From: Welwitschia mirabilis
Lineage: Eukaryota > Gnetophyta > Gnetopsida > Welwitschiales
Length of the DNA stretch: 57,284 nt
Assembly: GCA_051453625.1 (NCBI GenBank)
Contig: JBOZIK010000001.1
Coordinates: forward strand, 60,811,406-60,868,689
Reading direction: 5' to 3'
Shown here in pieces: positions 25,701 to 33,649 of the stretch. Numbering within the stretch: position 1 is the first letter of the stretch; every line of letters begins with the position of its first letter. Position numbers and translations under genes: made by a program. The notes beneath the pieces were generated by a model. The model searched no databases and was not told the origin of the DNA. It saw only the letters and a program-made list of their open reading frames with translations.

Positions 25701-26502
25701 ATTTTGCTTTATAGTGCTTGCATACTAGCGTACTTCATTTCATATTTTACTTATTCTCCCTAAGTATATAATGTTTACACATCAAAGCATGTTATGTGGC
25801 TTATTCAACATACAACTAATGTAAGAAGGAAAGAGACGTGTCATATTTCAATCATAAGTAAAGATATTGAAAGAAAGTGAAACATATCTTCTTGGTCCAA
25901 AATGCTAGTCATACATCATTAAAGCTTCCAGAAAGGTTACCTTTGTATACTGTGATCTGTCCAAAATCCACGTCTGTGGTACAACAGCAAAAACAATTGC
26001 ATAATCAGAAGTTCAGGAATAGTTTCATAATTTCCATTACACTATCAAGGTATTAATAAAGATATTATCAACAATCAAGATTGATCAAACTCAACAAACT
26101 CTGACATAGAAAACAAAAGAACAGGACAAGAATTATCCAAACTATAACCTTATATACTAAGCATGCTGAGAAGATGCAATGTGCAACAATCATCAGTTTA
26201 CGCCTAAAAATCTGCATGTTTAATTCCAAAAGAGTGCTGATGTGTCAGCATATGAATAAAGGTTTAAGTATGGAAACAATAATCTTGAAAAGGAAGCTTA
26301 ACCTCTTTTCTAAAAATTGCAGAGGCACTATGGAACATGACAAGTTACATGGCATATGAAAGGACAATAGGGTAAAATATTTACAAGAGGCATGTAAATT
26401 GCAGCAGAAATTGCTCCAACATAGTTTGCAAGCAAAAGCCCTGCTCCTAAAAATGTGATATTACGAACCCCAAGAGTGGTTGCCAACGTGGAAATTTGAA
26501 AC
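2150..26502 (-). CDS. HST: Homogentisate solanesyltransferase, C-terminal part, four exons
   Basis: Four exons (26,502-26,385, 26,211-26,149, 25,973-25,941, 2,224-2,150) encode about 95 residues ending in a stop. All frames are open and every junction is GT-AG. Order of motifs: FQISTLATTLGVRNI, LANYVGAISAAIYMP, LMIVAH, TWILDRSQYTK, then RFIWNLFYAEYILFPFM and stop. From family knowledge this is the conserved C-terminus of HST (VTE2-2/PDS2), whose Arabidopsis version ends YYRFIWNLFYAEYLLFPFL; the tocopherol enzyme HPT ends differently. HST is a membrane UbiA prenyltransferase of the plastid envelope that joins solanesyl diphosphate to homogentisate, the committed step to plastoquinone. The UbiA aspartate motifs and the transit peptide lie in upstream exons, which are not in the window. 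The first exon here starts in phase 2, so coding sequence continues upstream. Nothing suggests a pseudogene. Transcription across the 23.7-kb intron is inferred from frame and homology. Confidence 0.9.
6450..6890 (+). repeat. Dispersed copy of the hAT-associated 3' non-coding sequence
   Basis: This stretch aligns, with gaps, to 17,490-17,765, just downstream of the hAT transposase pseudogene. Shared landmarks in order: atgtcattat...atatgctt, acaatatagcat-like, a string ending in atatctcccca, cacatggctttttgagg-like, and taaatttgctaaca-like. No coding sequence accompanies this copy, so it could be an internally deleted, MITE-like relative. I could not find terminal inverted repeats. Confidence 0.5.
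9961..10016 (+). repeat. (CCT)n / (CT)n microsatellite
   Basis: A compound pyrimidine repeat of CCT units followed by CT units, 65 bp before an assembly gap. It may have helped cause the gap. Confidence 0.9.
10081..11059. other. Assembly gap (979 N)
   Basis: Run of 979 N inside the HST intron. The odd length suggests an estimated rather than a default gap size. Any open frame crossing it is meaningless. Confidence 0.98.
11302..12076. other. Assembly gap (775 N)
   Basis: Run of 775 N inside the HST intron, only 242 bp after the previous gap. Confidence 0.98.
12077..13169. other. Intronic sequence without a recognised gene
   Basis: No protein similarity seen. Around 12,595-12,665 the string gaccagcct occurs twice within about 30 bp with related neighbours, as in decayed LTR sequence, but I cannot define an element. 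The 5' end of the neighbouring hAT element may lie here; I found no convincing terminal repeat. Confidence 0.4.
15267..15330 (+). repeat. Short tandem duplication inside the hAT pseudogene
   Basis: Two adjacent copies of a 32-bp unit beginning tttccaaca and ending cattttgt. It is absent from the family's usual reading and probably arose by slippage after inactivation. Confidence 0.8.
15556..15720. other. Assembly gap (165 N)
   Basis: Run of 165 N. It removes the end of the hAT dimerisation domain of the surrounding pseudogene. Confidence 0.98.
16087..16413 (+). repeat. Array of 12 GGACGTCC-type palindromes in 56-bp repeats
   Basis: GGACGTCC or GGACGTCT starts at 16,087, 16,109, 16,143, 16,165, 16,199, 16,221, 16,255, 16,278, 16,312, 16,334 and 16,384, with a degenerate GGATGTCC at 16,406. 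They come in pairs 22-23 bp apart. Pairs repeat every 56-57 bp, and the last after 72 bp. GACGTC is an ACGT-core (C-box-like) plant bZIP site. The array sits in the U3 end of the solo LTR, where enhancers lie. Binding is inference. Confidence 0.85.
16681..16721 (+). repeat. (CT)n microsatellite in the solo LTR
   Basis: About twenty CT units, downstream of the palindrome array, in what would be the leader (R/U5) side of the LTR. Confidence 0.95.
16755..16854. other. Assembly gap (100 N)
   Basis: Exactly 100 N, the usual placeholder for a gap of unknown size, inside the solo LTR. Confidence 0.98.
17490..17765 (+). repeat. hAT-associated 3' non-coding sequence
   Basis: Sequence just downstream of the transposase pseudogene that recurs at 6,450-6,890. 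It probably belongs to the 3' part of the hAT element. No terminal inverted repeat was identified. Confidence 0.5.
17772..17974 (+). mobile_element. Truncated remnant of a related copia LTR
   Basis: Resembles the 3' part of the solo LTR at 16,920-17,127: GCCCCTCAAGAGTGAAGTAGG, AACCACTATAAAA, TGCATGTTCTCG, a C-rich stretch, TAGGGTTCC and a terminal AACA. It is diverged and 5'-truncated. It lies directly after the hAT-associated repeat. Confidence 0.6.
17975..19366. other. Intronic sequence without a recognised gene
   Basis: No recognisable domain, RNA gene or element ends. Open frames at 18.5-18.9 kb and its reverse strand do not resemble known proteins. Confidence 0.5.
19367..19955 (+). mobile_element. 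Duplicated short copia LTR with 3' element end between
   Basis: Two 266-bp copies (19,367-19,632 and 19,690-19,955), nearly identical, flank a 57-bp spacer. Each copy holds a 218-bp LTR starting TGTTGG and ending TTACCA, with a TATA-like TGTATAAATGC, followed by 48 bp that is not LTR. The spacer encodes FLVSKLGMIDIYSPA and a stop, the typical C-terminal end of copia RNase H, and a polypurine tract TTGAGGGGAAG right before the second LTR. So the second LTR is a genuine 3' LTR with the last bases of pol. The first copy is not a normal 5' LTR, because it is followed by the same 48 bp that follows the 3' LTR and not by a primer-binding site. The 5-bp flanks ATTAT and AGAAT do not match. Confidence 0.7.
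19924..20119 (-). pseudogene. LINE reverse transcriptase fragment
   Basis: The minus-strand frame reads HAVHNSTIITYEI followed by LKLDITMAFESI. This fits the L1-type RT stretch in which a 'DNI..A.E..H' helix precedes motif A with its first catalytic aspartate (LKLD). About 60 residues remain and both ends are lost. The fragment begins in the 48 bp shared by the two LTR copies next to it. Confidence 0.65.
20120..20924. other. Intronic sequence without a recognised gene
   Basis: Nothing recognised apart from a weak purine-rich stretch near 20,260. No element ends were seen. Confidence 0.45.
20925..21300 (+). repeat. Dispersed repeat, related to the gypsy insertion site at 40.4 kb
   Basis: Shares an ordered set of matches with 29,730-29,761 plus 40,404-40,690: GGCATGCATGG-CCCCTTGT, ATAAAAAG, TTTGTTTGTTGC, TTTCTATTTCT, GGCATAA, GTTAATCAAA-like, CATGGAAA-like, CTTCATT and AAAACCCTAG. 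It is diverged but collinear. Here it carries no gypsy element, so it acts as an empty-site relative. Family unknown. Confidence 0.6.
21310..21890 (-). pseudogene. Copia gag remnant
   Basis: Minus-strand frames resemble the Gag (UBN2/DUF4219-type) of copia elements. MRPWDYDVRSIVN fits the 'M..Y...LDYDLW.II' region, SWTNEHNNLTTTNATTMNVLY fits the 'W..ND......NA..ML' helix, AYEGISTVKDT fits 'AHEGT..VKES', and EEIKGLLKAYE with DYEPQRR fits the C-terminal 'LEEL.GSL..HE'. Frameshifts and stops disrupt it. It lies downstream, on the same strand, of a primer-binding site at 21,995-22,006, as expected for a copia 5' end. Its pol is missing: at about 21,300 the sequence changes to an unrelated repeat. 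Confidence 0.65.
21995..22006 (-). other. Primer-binding site of the minus-strand copia remnant
   Basis: The minus strand reads TGGTATTAAAGC, one base from TGGTATCAAAGC, the copia-type site complementary to the 3' end of initiator tRNA-Met. It is positioned between the gag remnant and a likely LTR. Confidence 0.6.
22012..22800 (-). mobile_element. Probable 5' LTR of the minus-strand copia remnant (ends uncertain)
   Basis: Placed only by its position next to the primer-binding site. TATA-like strings occur on the minus strand near 22,490 (TTATAAAAGGG) and 22,245. The outer end could not be defined and no second LTR was found. Confidence 0.35.
23096..23640 (+). repeat. Diverged tandem duplication, about 270-bp unit
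   Basis: 23,096-23,345 and about 23,390-23,640 share in order: a cacacatcacac-like string, gcttgtt-ctccaatct, gtaac-tt, aaataatcag, gatgaaaatagtcaatc, gtctactt, aatggatatctata, and cttcaatctt-like ends. Non-coding; intronic. Confidence 0.7.
24180..24730 (+). repeat. Diverged tandem duplication, about 310-bp unit
   Basis: 24,180-24,430 and 24,490-24,730 share ggtaagatatgcttata, ccctaatgta, aatgtctattg-gagttttctcaatg, gcttttct and a ctagggtttt/ctagggcttt end. Each copy contains a pyrimidine-rich stretch then ctag. Non-coding; intronic; 500 bp after another duplication of similar size. Confidence 0.7.
25941..25973 (-). CDS. HST: HST micro-exon (33 nt)
   Basis: Encodes TWILDRSQYTK in phase 0. 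Acceptor ttgtaccacag, donor AAG then gtaacc. It matches the family segment TWVLEKANYTK. This is the upstream side of the 23.7-kb intron. Confidence 0.88.
26149..26211 (-). CDS. HST: HST exon (63 nt)
   Basis: Encodes IFRRKLMIVAHCIFSACLVYK in phase 0. The acceptor ends atgcag and the donor is AAG then gttatag. It corresponds to the family's VFRGSLMIPAH region; the proline of LMIPAH is valine here. Confidence 0.88.
26385..26502 (-). CDS. HST: HST exon (118 nt), first visible coding exon
   Basis: One base completing a codon from the previous exon, then 39 codons: FQISTLATTLGVRNI, TFLGAGLLLANYVG and AISAAIYMPL. Acceptor tttgtttcag, donor CTT then gtaaat. The missing preceding exon should end in the DLPDVEGDRK-type second aspartate motif of UbiA enzymes. 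Confidence 0.92.
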
Positions 26503-27260
26503 CTGAAACAAAGAAGAGTAAAACTCGTTAAATGTAAACATAAGTATGCAGATCATGATGTAAACATGGGTATTAGTAATCATGGCTTGTTCCATTCTCC
26601 TATGGTCTGCCTTTTGTAGGTGATCCAATAGAGATTCTTACAGCTGATCACCTGTCTGACAACAGGTGAAAATCCTGATCTAGCAGGAATAACCTCCTGC
26701 CTACCCAATTGATTAATTGCTGGTACATTATCCACCAGTGGTATTGTATGGCTTATATATAAGCTATAGAATATGAACTGTTCTGAAATCCCAGTAAATA
26801 TGAATAATAGTGGCTTTGTAAAAGATTTGATCCTTTTCCTAGGATTTATAATATGAACCAAAAATATATTTGGAAAATAATGTTGCCCTTTGAAAAGCTG
26901 ATGATTTGTCTAATATTTCTAATTGCCTTTAGTGATATCATTAAATGTGGATGTCTACAGTGAAGGTTAAAAAAAACAGAGTTCCAGCAGTTTTCGACAA
27001 ATAACTTTTAAGAACATATGGTTATGAAGCAATGACCAAGGGACTTGATACATAGTCTTCTTTATGTATCTTTACATAGCTATTATTTATAGCTCTATGT
27101 CAATCAAAGCAGCATTGCTTGCAAGAGGTCATAATCCTCTGTGTCTCTACTCTTTCAATAATAGTGGAATTTCCAAACTGGAAACCGATCTTTGATAATA
27201 TTAAATCATGATATTTAATAATGACCTATAACCTATAAATGAAAATAGATGCCATACATG
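26503..27260. other. Upstream HST intron, possible LTR debris
   Basis: No exon recognised. Around 26,750-26,830 the plus strand has TATATATAAGC followed by a run that could be an LTR R region, and copia RNase H sequence follows at 27.26 kb on the same strand. The link is weak and I could not define LTR ends. Confidence 0.3.
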
Positions 27261-27261
27261 G

Positions 27262-27720
27262 ATGAAATCATATTTGAAAGAGTTACCATATATATATATA
27301 TTCATCAGTCCTTGCACAAAACTTGATACTTATTATAAAAAGTGTGTTGATCAAAAGCTTTACTGCAACATGATCATTTGTCTTCTTTATTTTACAGCCA
27401 ATAGGCCTGCTATCGTGTTTAGTGTGTGTATTTGGACTTGTCATCAAGCAAATGCCAAACAGTCTGCTCTCATATTTGCAAATGAATTCTTACATATGTT
27501 AAGAAGGAAACAAAACCCTGGTTTATGCTATCCCTGTGAAGCATATTTCAATCTCCTAGGCTATTCCAATGCTAACTGGGCTGGGTGTGAGGATGATTGA
27601 AACTTTACCAATCAGGGATGCTACTTTCCTGAAAATTGTCTTTTTGCTAGGCATAGTAAGAAGCAAAATTTTGTGTCTTTATCTACAGCCAAAGCCAGGT
27701 ATATTGTCGCTGTTTAAGAG
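27262..27720 (+). pseudogene. Copia RNase H remnant
   Basis: Two frames together read VDQKLYCNMIICLLYFTANRP, FSVCIW, an FNLLGYSNANWAGCEDD segment and, after a frame change near 27,595, SKKQNFVSLSTAKA. These are landmarks of the copia RT tail and RNase H (VDQ..YRS..GSLLYLT..RPD, GY.DADWAG, SKKQ..V.LSTAEAEY). The catalytic region is changed (DADWAG to NANWAG; STAEAE to STAKAR), so it is inactive. This is the only part of an LTR-element polymerase cassette I recognise in the window apart from the C-terminal tip at 19.6 kb. Confidence 0.75.
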
Positions 27721-27734
27721 TTTCAATAGCAGAT

Positions 27735-28118
27735 ACATTAAAACGACCACAAAAAGAACACTGAAGATTTACATGGAAAACCTCGAATCTCATAAAAACC
27801 AAGGGAATAGTGCAGAGCTCCCTATTATGAGTCAAAACAGTAAAACCAAGGAAAGAAGCTATTTGAATAACTTGAGGAGGGTATCAAACGCAACAATGGC
27901 TGCCAATGAAAAGCCCTAATCAACAAGCTCTAGGCTAGCCAAGAACACCTTCGCTCTACCCTAAACCGTCCTTATATAGTTTTCCGTTACAGTTATGACC
28001 CTAAACTCATATTGACACTAAGTAAAAAGCCTGCACTCACATGTTTTATTTTTTAACATTTCAATACTAAAAATAGAGAATAACATACAGAAGGAAGATC
28101 TGGCTTCACTCTTTTACA
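27735..28118 (-). mobile_element. Likely 3' LTR of a minus-strand copia remnant
   Basis: On the minus strand it starts TGTAAAAGAGTG directly after a polypurine tract (28,119-28,131). The far end near 27,735 is a guess, set by the end of the plus-strand RNase H remnant. The CTTACATGGAAAACC-type sequence near the far end (rc of about 27,770) is like plant copia LTRs. Confidence 0.45.
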
Positions 28119-28131
28119 ACTCTTCCCCTTA
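28119..28131 (-). other. Polypurine tract of the minus-strand copia remnant
   Basis: The minus strand reads TAAGGGGAAGAGT immediately before a TGT LTR start. It fits a plus-strand primer for copia replication. Confidence 0.5.
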
Positions 28132-28299
28132 ACGACAAATTTCACCATCCTTCAAAGAAAAAAGAAATGCATTGTTCCAATGCCTATTGCTCATGTGGTA
28201 ACTATGCCAAGTTGTCCTTTGCAGAAGTTATGTTTCTCCACTGTCACTACTTTTGTTGTGAAAACAGTAACATGTTACAGTTCTTCTTCACTCTCACTT

Positions 28300-28770
28300 A
28301 GCCACCAAGGAGGTTTATTTTCTTGACGTGGGACTCCCAAACCAACTTCACCCTAATTCTCTTCTTACTGCCATTATATATCACACCTTCCCTAAACTTC
28401 AAATCTCATGACATGACAAACTGTCTGCTTCCAAGGTCCCACAATCTATAGCCCAAGGTCATCTTGAACATAGCCTATGAAAATGCGCCTTTTTTATCAT
28501 TGTCTTCAGGCTTTGTTCTATTTTCCTTTTGGACATGCATGTATGCCTTGCAATCCAAGGTCTTTACATGTCTATAAAAGAGTTCCTTTTGCTTCCCAAA
28601 ATTTCTGGGAACCCATTGTCTAACATGGAACGAGGAAATGTATTCAACATGTGAGCAATTGTTGAAACAACTTTAGCCCAACATTGTTTAGGCAAACCAG
28701 CACCAGCAGCTATGAAGTGCTAAGAGGACTTATGTGTATGATTCTCTTTTCGGTTCAGGACTAGGCAAAC
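28300..28770 (-). pseudogene. Copia integrase remnant
   Basis: Minus-strand frames read GLPKQCWAKVV, LNTFPRSMLDNGFPEI, CKAYMHVQKENRTKPE and, after a frame change, GYRLWDLGSR. These match the end of the copia integrase core and its linker (GLPK.FWAEA, LINR.PS..L....P.E.W, FGC.A..H.P...R.KL, GY....YRLWD). RT and RNase H should follow, but a polypurine tract comes only about 170 bp later, so about 2 kb of pol is missing. Confidence 0.7.
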
Positions 28771-29756
28771 TCATTAGAACTATATTATGCTACATTACCA
28801 ATAAGAAGGTTTATAACTTTAAACCTGTTTGCCTTTTAACCCCTAACAATAAAGGCTTTAAATGCTGCAAATACCTCATCTCTTGATTTTTGCCACAACT
28901 CTGTATATTTTTCATGTCCTGGTGTAATTGTAATAATAGCTATTCTAGACATGCATCTCCAGGATGTACATGCTGCCAATTATCTTTGCATGCAGCATGG
29001 TAATCATACACTCCCATTTTTCATCTTCCCTAAAATGCGGCACCAAGTCATCCAACTATGTGATAAAAGCCTATCTCTTGGTAACTCAAGGCAGATGTTT
29101 GACATTGTAATAGTAGTTTGAGGCATCTCTGAATGTTGTAACACCATACTACCAATCATAGCAACTTTCAACGCCTTGCTATCTGTAGCATAGACAATGT
29201 AAGATCAAAATTTGACATACTTAATAAATGTGGCATTGGAAGTCATGCCTTCGTGACCACAGGCCTCTTTTATCACATTTCATTATTTCAAGTCCTCCTC
29301 TATCCTAAAATCACTTTATCTATGCCTCAACACCTTAATGGGCTTCACATCCTGTGTGACCATCCCGTGGGTGTCACACTCCTTGGTCATGGGTGTCCTA
29401 CAATTGTATGAAAACCAAACATCTCCAACCTCATCTCTAGATGCCTAGACACCTTCAAAACCATAATGCCAATGGCCCATCACATTTTGACACATGGCAG
29501 ATCACGAATAAACTCTAGGATTGCTTGTAAATATCCCAATAATCCCCCCAATTTTTAGAATCTGATGACAACATAACCAGTCATATATTATCCAAAACAT
29601 CCAATCAACCCTTATTCTCCACAAGGCCCAAACAGAGAACACCATCCAAGCACTCAATCCCATTCTGTCTACTTATCATCATCCTGGAACCCTAAGAGAA
29701 ATCATTCTGTAATCAATATTGTATAGTTTCGGCATGCATGGCCCCTTGTGATGATG
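28771..29756. other. Upstream HST intron, no clear features
   Basis: Probably further decayed copia sequence on the minus strand upstream of the integrase remnant, but I could not recognise motifs with confidence. 29,730-29,756 belongs to the repeat into which the gypsy element inserted. Confidence 0.35.
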
Positions 29757-29761
29757 TTTTG

Positions 29762-31134
29762 TGTTCGGCAAAATCTAGTAGTTGCAGTAAAAGTGAGCTA
29801 AAATAAAACTAGGTAAGTACCCAGTAATGTTCTTCCACAGGGATAAATCGAGGTTGAGTCTTAAAAGAAGGAACACAAAATTATGAATCTTGCAATGAAA
29901 TCAAAACAAAGGGAAACCAAGAGTTGAAATTGTGATGAACTTTTGATTGGTGATATAAGGACACAAACTCACTCCAACAGTCTAGCTTGACTTGTCCAAC
30001 CACACACTTTTACTCCAATGATATGCTGTAATTTTCTGAAACATAGCTTAAAATGTCAAATAGTGATGGCTTGGGTCGGGGTGACATAATCTCATTCAAC
30101 ACATGAATGTTAGTGAATTCAATAGTCACTTTGGTCCTTCCTAGCCCTTCATAAGCATGGAAAGTAAGGACTAATGTACTCAAGATCCATTAAACGATAA
30201 GGACTACAACCAATAAGTTAACTCAAAGGATTCCCTTAGTTACCAAAGAACTTGACAATGTAGTTTCACTTAAGCATTACAAGTATGAGGCTACTTGCGA
30301 CTCGAAATAAAAAAGGAGCAACTACTCTTCCATTAGAATAGGAAAATACATTAGATTGAAGGAAGAAGATGAGGCTGAAACAGACTCTTTGAACTAGCCT
30401 CAGCACAAGTCTGCTCCGAAAGGAGGTGCTTAGAAAGCCATGTCAGCGGGTGACGCTCTAAGGTATTCCACTACTTTTGCCAACTAAAGATTTTTACAAA
30501 TGAGGGCTCAATGCCATCTTATAGGCAAGCGAAGGGTTGAAAAGGTCATAAGCCTTTGGTTTGTAGTGGTTGGTGGCAGTTACAATTTGGGCGGTTCCAA
30601 TTTTCATCAAGTAGCTTTAGGTAGCCTTTTTGTTTTCTTCTGAAAATGGTCATGACATGGCCTCTGGATCCTGATGCTTCTGCCATCTGGTGCCATCACC
30701 ATGTGTTTCCAATGTCATCACCTGTGTCACTACCACATGTCACTGCCATGTGTCACTTGGCATGTCGCCATGTGTCATTGAAGTCATCGATTGTTTTTGA
30801 TGTGATAATTGATTAAGCCCACAACTACAATTTGATCACTTTGCCATGACAATTTCAGAATGTAGTTTTTGCACTATTTTCCTCCAAAGGACAAGCAACG
30901 CCAGTTACCTGGATGGTGACACTAGCATTTTTTGATGGATGAACTTCATTTTTCAATATGACCTTCGAAATGCAGAAATAACCTAAAATTATCATGAGAA
31001 AGTGCATACATTCACAAAACATGCTAAAAAGGGCAGAAGGCGTAATTTTATAATAAAACCGCTATCTTAATGTCTTCGCCTAAGCTAAATTTGTCAAATA
31101 AACTTGGTCTAAATGTCAATTTTGCATCCTACCA
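29762..31134 (-). repeat. 3' LTR of the gypsy element
   Basis: 1,373 bp. On the minus strand it begins TGGTAGGATGC right after the polypurine tract at 31,135-31,146 and ends CCGAACA. U3 features: four CATGTG/CACATG hexamers (30,700-30,774) and a TATA-like TATAAGA (30,517-30,523). Confidence 0.85.
30700..30774 (-). promoter_or_regulatory. CATGTG cluster in the gypsy U3
   Basis: CATGTG or CACATG at 30,700, 30,734, 30,747 and 30,769, in short imperfect repeats of a CCATGTGTCAC-like unit. These are E-box hexamers known as MYC-type sites in plants. They lie about 180-250 bp upstream of the TATA-like box in element orientation. Confidence 0.5.
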
Positions 31135-31146
31135 AACCCCCTATCC
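31135..31146 (-). other. Polypurine tract of the gypsy element
   Basis: The minus strand reads GGATAGGGGGTT immediately before the 3' LTR. The related element at 55.9 kb has GGGCTAGGGGCTG at the same place. Confidence 0.65.
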
Positions 31147-31559
31147 ATACTATTGCTAGACTCTTAGCAAAAACTATGAAAAAGAAATTATTTAAAATAA
31201 GAAAATTCTAAGAGAAAATACTCAAGTATGAAAATGATATAACGTTTGAAAATTTTTGATCAAATTTTGAAAAATAAGGCATCAAAATTAGAAAAATTCT
31301 GTGAAAAACGGATGTCATGCCTCATAACCAAAATTGAACTTTGTCCTCAAAGTTAAAAGATAGAAAAAGTTTATATCACTTTTGAGAACATTCTAAAGTT
31401 TTAGCAAGAAAATTTTCCATTACATAGCTTTTTATTAATTACAAACTTGGGAAAACACTTCAACCCAAACACCTCAGACTAGGAAAACACTATCATGCAA
31501 AACATTTTAAACTAACATGCATACAAGAAAAATTCAATTTTAACCAAATAATCTTCTAT

Positions 31560-32597
31560 GAGAAGCTAATTGTTCTAGTTTTTCATCCATTTGTTGCTGC
31601 TTGCGAGATATGTCCTTTTGTCGCTTAGAAATCTACTTTATTTTGCCCCAACTTGCGATCCTAGTTTTGTATTCTTGTAGTATCTATTCCAGAAATGTCT
31701 CACTATTTAAAGAAGAAGGAGAAGAAGGAGGATGTGAAGTTTCTCCAACATGCTCCTTGCCTTTGCGACGAGTTATTGGAGGTACATATGGAGTAACATA
31801 AGGAGGAATAGAATGAGTGGGAGAAGGATCATGCTGCTCCGACTACTATTTTTTAGGTTGTTCTTCCTGCTACTGTTGTTGCTACCCTGAGATCCAATCT
31901 GTATTCCTGCACTTTTGGACTTAGGTAATCTTCCGGGGAGTGATGCTTTCTATGTAGGCTCTCTACCAACCTTCACAATCTATGGTTTGGTAAATGTTAT
32001 TATAGATAATGTCAGAAATGAGGCATGGCAAGGGAAGGTTACTCTTATGTCTTACATGGGTTATGATGGTTCTCAATAATGAATTTCACTATGTTAAAAG
32101 GCATGTTTCCCTGGATTATTCTAATGAGATCTAACTGGCTAATAAAGGCATTTGTGACATGTGAGGTAGGGAGGACATTAAAAATGATAAATCAAAATAA
32201 AGCAAGCTGGTTCTTATGTAAAAACTTACATGGTAAAGCGCCTTCTTTGCAGGGTGCATACTTTACATCTAAAGCATGGCAATAATACTCTAAAGTTTTT
32301 ACTAAAGTAAATGGGAGATGTTCTGAATGATCTACCACTAAGACAAGTTCAAAATCAACTAAAGATATCAAAAATGAAGTGCAATGTATATAAGACTAGA
32401 TTATCCCACACTCTTCTTCATCAAATGTAGCATTCTTGTAAAGTTTAAGTGCTTGTTTTGGGTAGTAGAATGCATTGGCCCCTTTCAGCAAATAATTTCA
32501 TCCTCTGTTTCGATCCTTGCAAAGTAGAATGGAGCGAACATCTCCAGAATGAGTCAAAAATTCCTTCCTCAATGAAAGCACCTTGTCTTCCACTCAT
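31560..32597 (-). pseudogene. Decayed 3' ORF of the gypsy element (plant transposon-protein-like)
   Basis: Begins with a possible ATG at 32,597 (MSGRQGAFIEEGIFDSFW, with KLFAERGQ soon after), then shows GALPCKFLHKNQLALF and LIRIIQ segments collinear with the better-preserved copy at 56,708-57,184, and a charged C-terminal tail. Several stops. Plant Athila-like elements carry a non-enzymatic ORF between pol and the 3' LTR, often annotated as env-like or 'putative plant transposon protein' (Transposase_32-like). I assign it by position and by resemblance; no enzymatic function is claimed. Confidence 0.55.
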
Positions 32598-32834
32598 TGT
32601 TTTGAAAAATCAGCAAGAAAACAGAGAAAATCAGAGGCATGGCAGAGAGGAAGAGAGAGGAAGTGAGAGAATGCCATGTTAGGTTTGAGAAAAAAAACTT
32701 GGAAATGAGATTCATGAGACAAATCAAGAAAGATAGGCTAAAAAACAAATTTTAGCAAACATATTTGTAGTGCAAAAGCTTGAAAAAAGCCAGAGAAGGC
32801 CGTAAGAAGAAAATGAACACGAGATGTGCACAAA

Positions 32835-32848
32835 CGGCAACGGCACCA
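32835..32848 (-). other. Primer-binding-site-like motif inside the gypsy element
   Basis: The minus strand reads TGGTGCCGTTGCCG, close to the TGGCGCCGTTGCCG motif I associate with Athila-type primer sites. A TATAAAA (32,976-32,982) lies about 130 bp upstream. The position, 250 bp before the 3' ORF, is wrong for this element's own primer site, so it may be nested debris or chance. Confidence 0.35.
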
Positions 32849-33515
32849 GCGGACACAGGCGACAACGCCGACTAACTATGGAAAGGGTGGTTGCACTTCA
32901 GCTGAGAGATAAAACGCAGCGTGGACAGAGAGTTGATCCTGCAGGGGCAGTGAAAATGCATGGCGAGTTGCAGGTTTTTATAGATGTGAGGTAAATGTGG
33001 ACTATAAGATCGCTCAAGTTCATCAACGGCCTGGATTTGTTAGGCATGGATCATCACATGGACCAAAAGGTCCTGTCAAACGAAACACAACTGTGTTTTT
33101 GAATATGTGTTCTCCTAGAACATTGTGGTTAAGACTAGCAATGCAATTGGGTATAACAAATGTGAAATGCAATGGGAAACACACCTTGACCATAAATCCT
33201 ATGAATGCAAAAAACAAAAAGACCTAGGTAAATGGCCACTTTATTGAAATTTTTTATGAATTGTATTTTTATTTTAAATGGATCATAATGTTAAACAAAT
33301 AAGATATCAAAAATTAGTAAACAAATTCTCAAGCACACAAGTTAAGGAAAGTAAACACCAAAGCATCTCCCAATCCCACTTTTCTTTTCCACAATTTACC
33401 TTTTCTACAATCATACATATCCCTTGCTTCAAGCATTTGGATCAAATTGAGCATCTAGTGTTATTACATTTTCTTTTAACAAAATTAAACATGTTGTCTC
33501 TTAAAGAAATCAATG

Positions 33516-33618
33516 CTACATTGCCAGGGAGCGTCTATAGCCTCAATGTAGTTGATCGTGTTATAAATAGATTGTTAGAACTGCATTGCCAGCAAGCGTC
33601 CAGTGCCCCAAAGCAGTT
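33516..33618. repeat. Pair of related hairpins
   Basis: CTACATTG (33,516) pairs with CAATGTAG (33,544-33,551). Next to it, AACTGCATTG (33,579) pairs with CAAAGCAGTT (33,609-33,618) with one mismatch. Both loops contain GCCAG and AGCGTC. They look like two copies of one unit. Confidence 0.55.
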
Positions 33619-33649
33619 AACTAAACACAATTAATTAAGCATCATAAAA

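Larger units (their letters stand above)
2225..25940 (-). other. Giant HST intron (23,716 bp as assembled)
   Basis: Bounded by a donor (AAG then gtaacc, at 25,940-25,935) and an acceptor (ttgcag, at 2,230-2,225). It contains about 2 kb of N in four runs, so the true length is uncertain. Inside are hAT, copia and LINE remnants listed separately. I see no other gene. The stretches 2,225-6,450, 6,900-13,170 (apart from gaps and simple repeats), 17,975-19,366, 22,800-23,095 and 24,740-25,940 hold nothing I can classify. Confidence 0.8.

Noticed and set aside
25974-26040. Extension of the HST micro-exon upstream of 25,973
   Set aside because: The frame meets a stop about 50 nt upstream and the sequence is a pyrimidine-rich acceptor ending ccacag; the separate exon at 26,149-26,211 supplies the expected residues.
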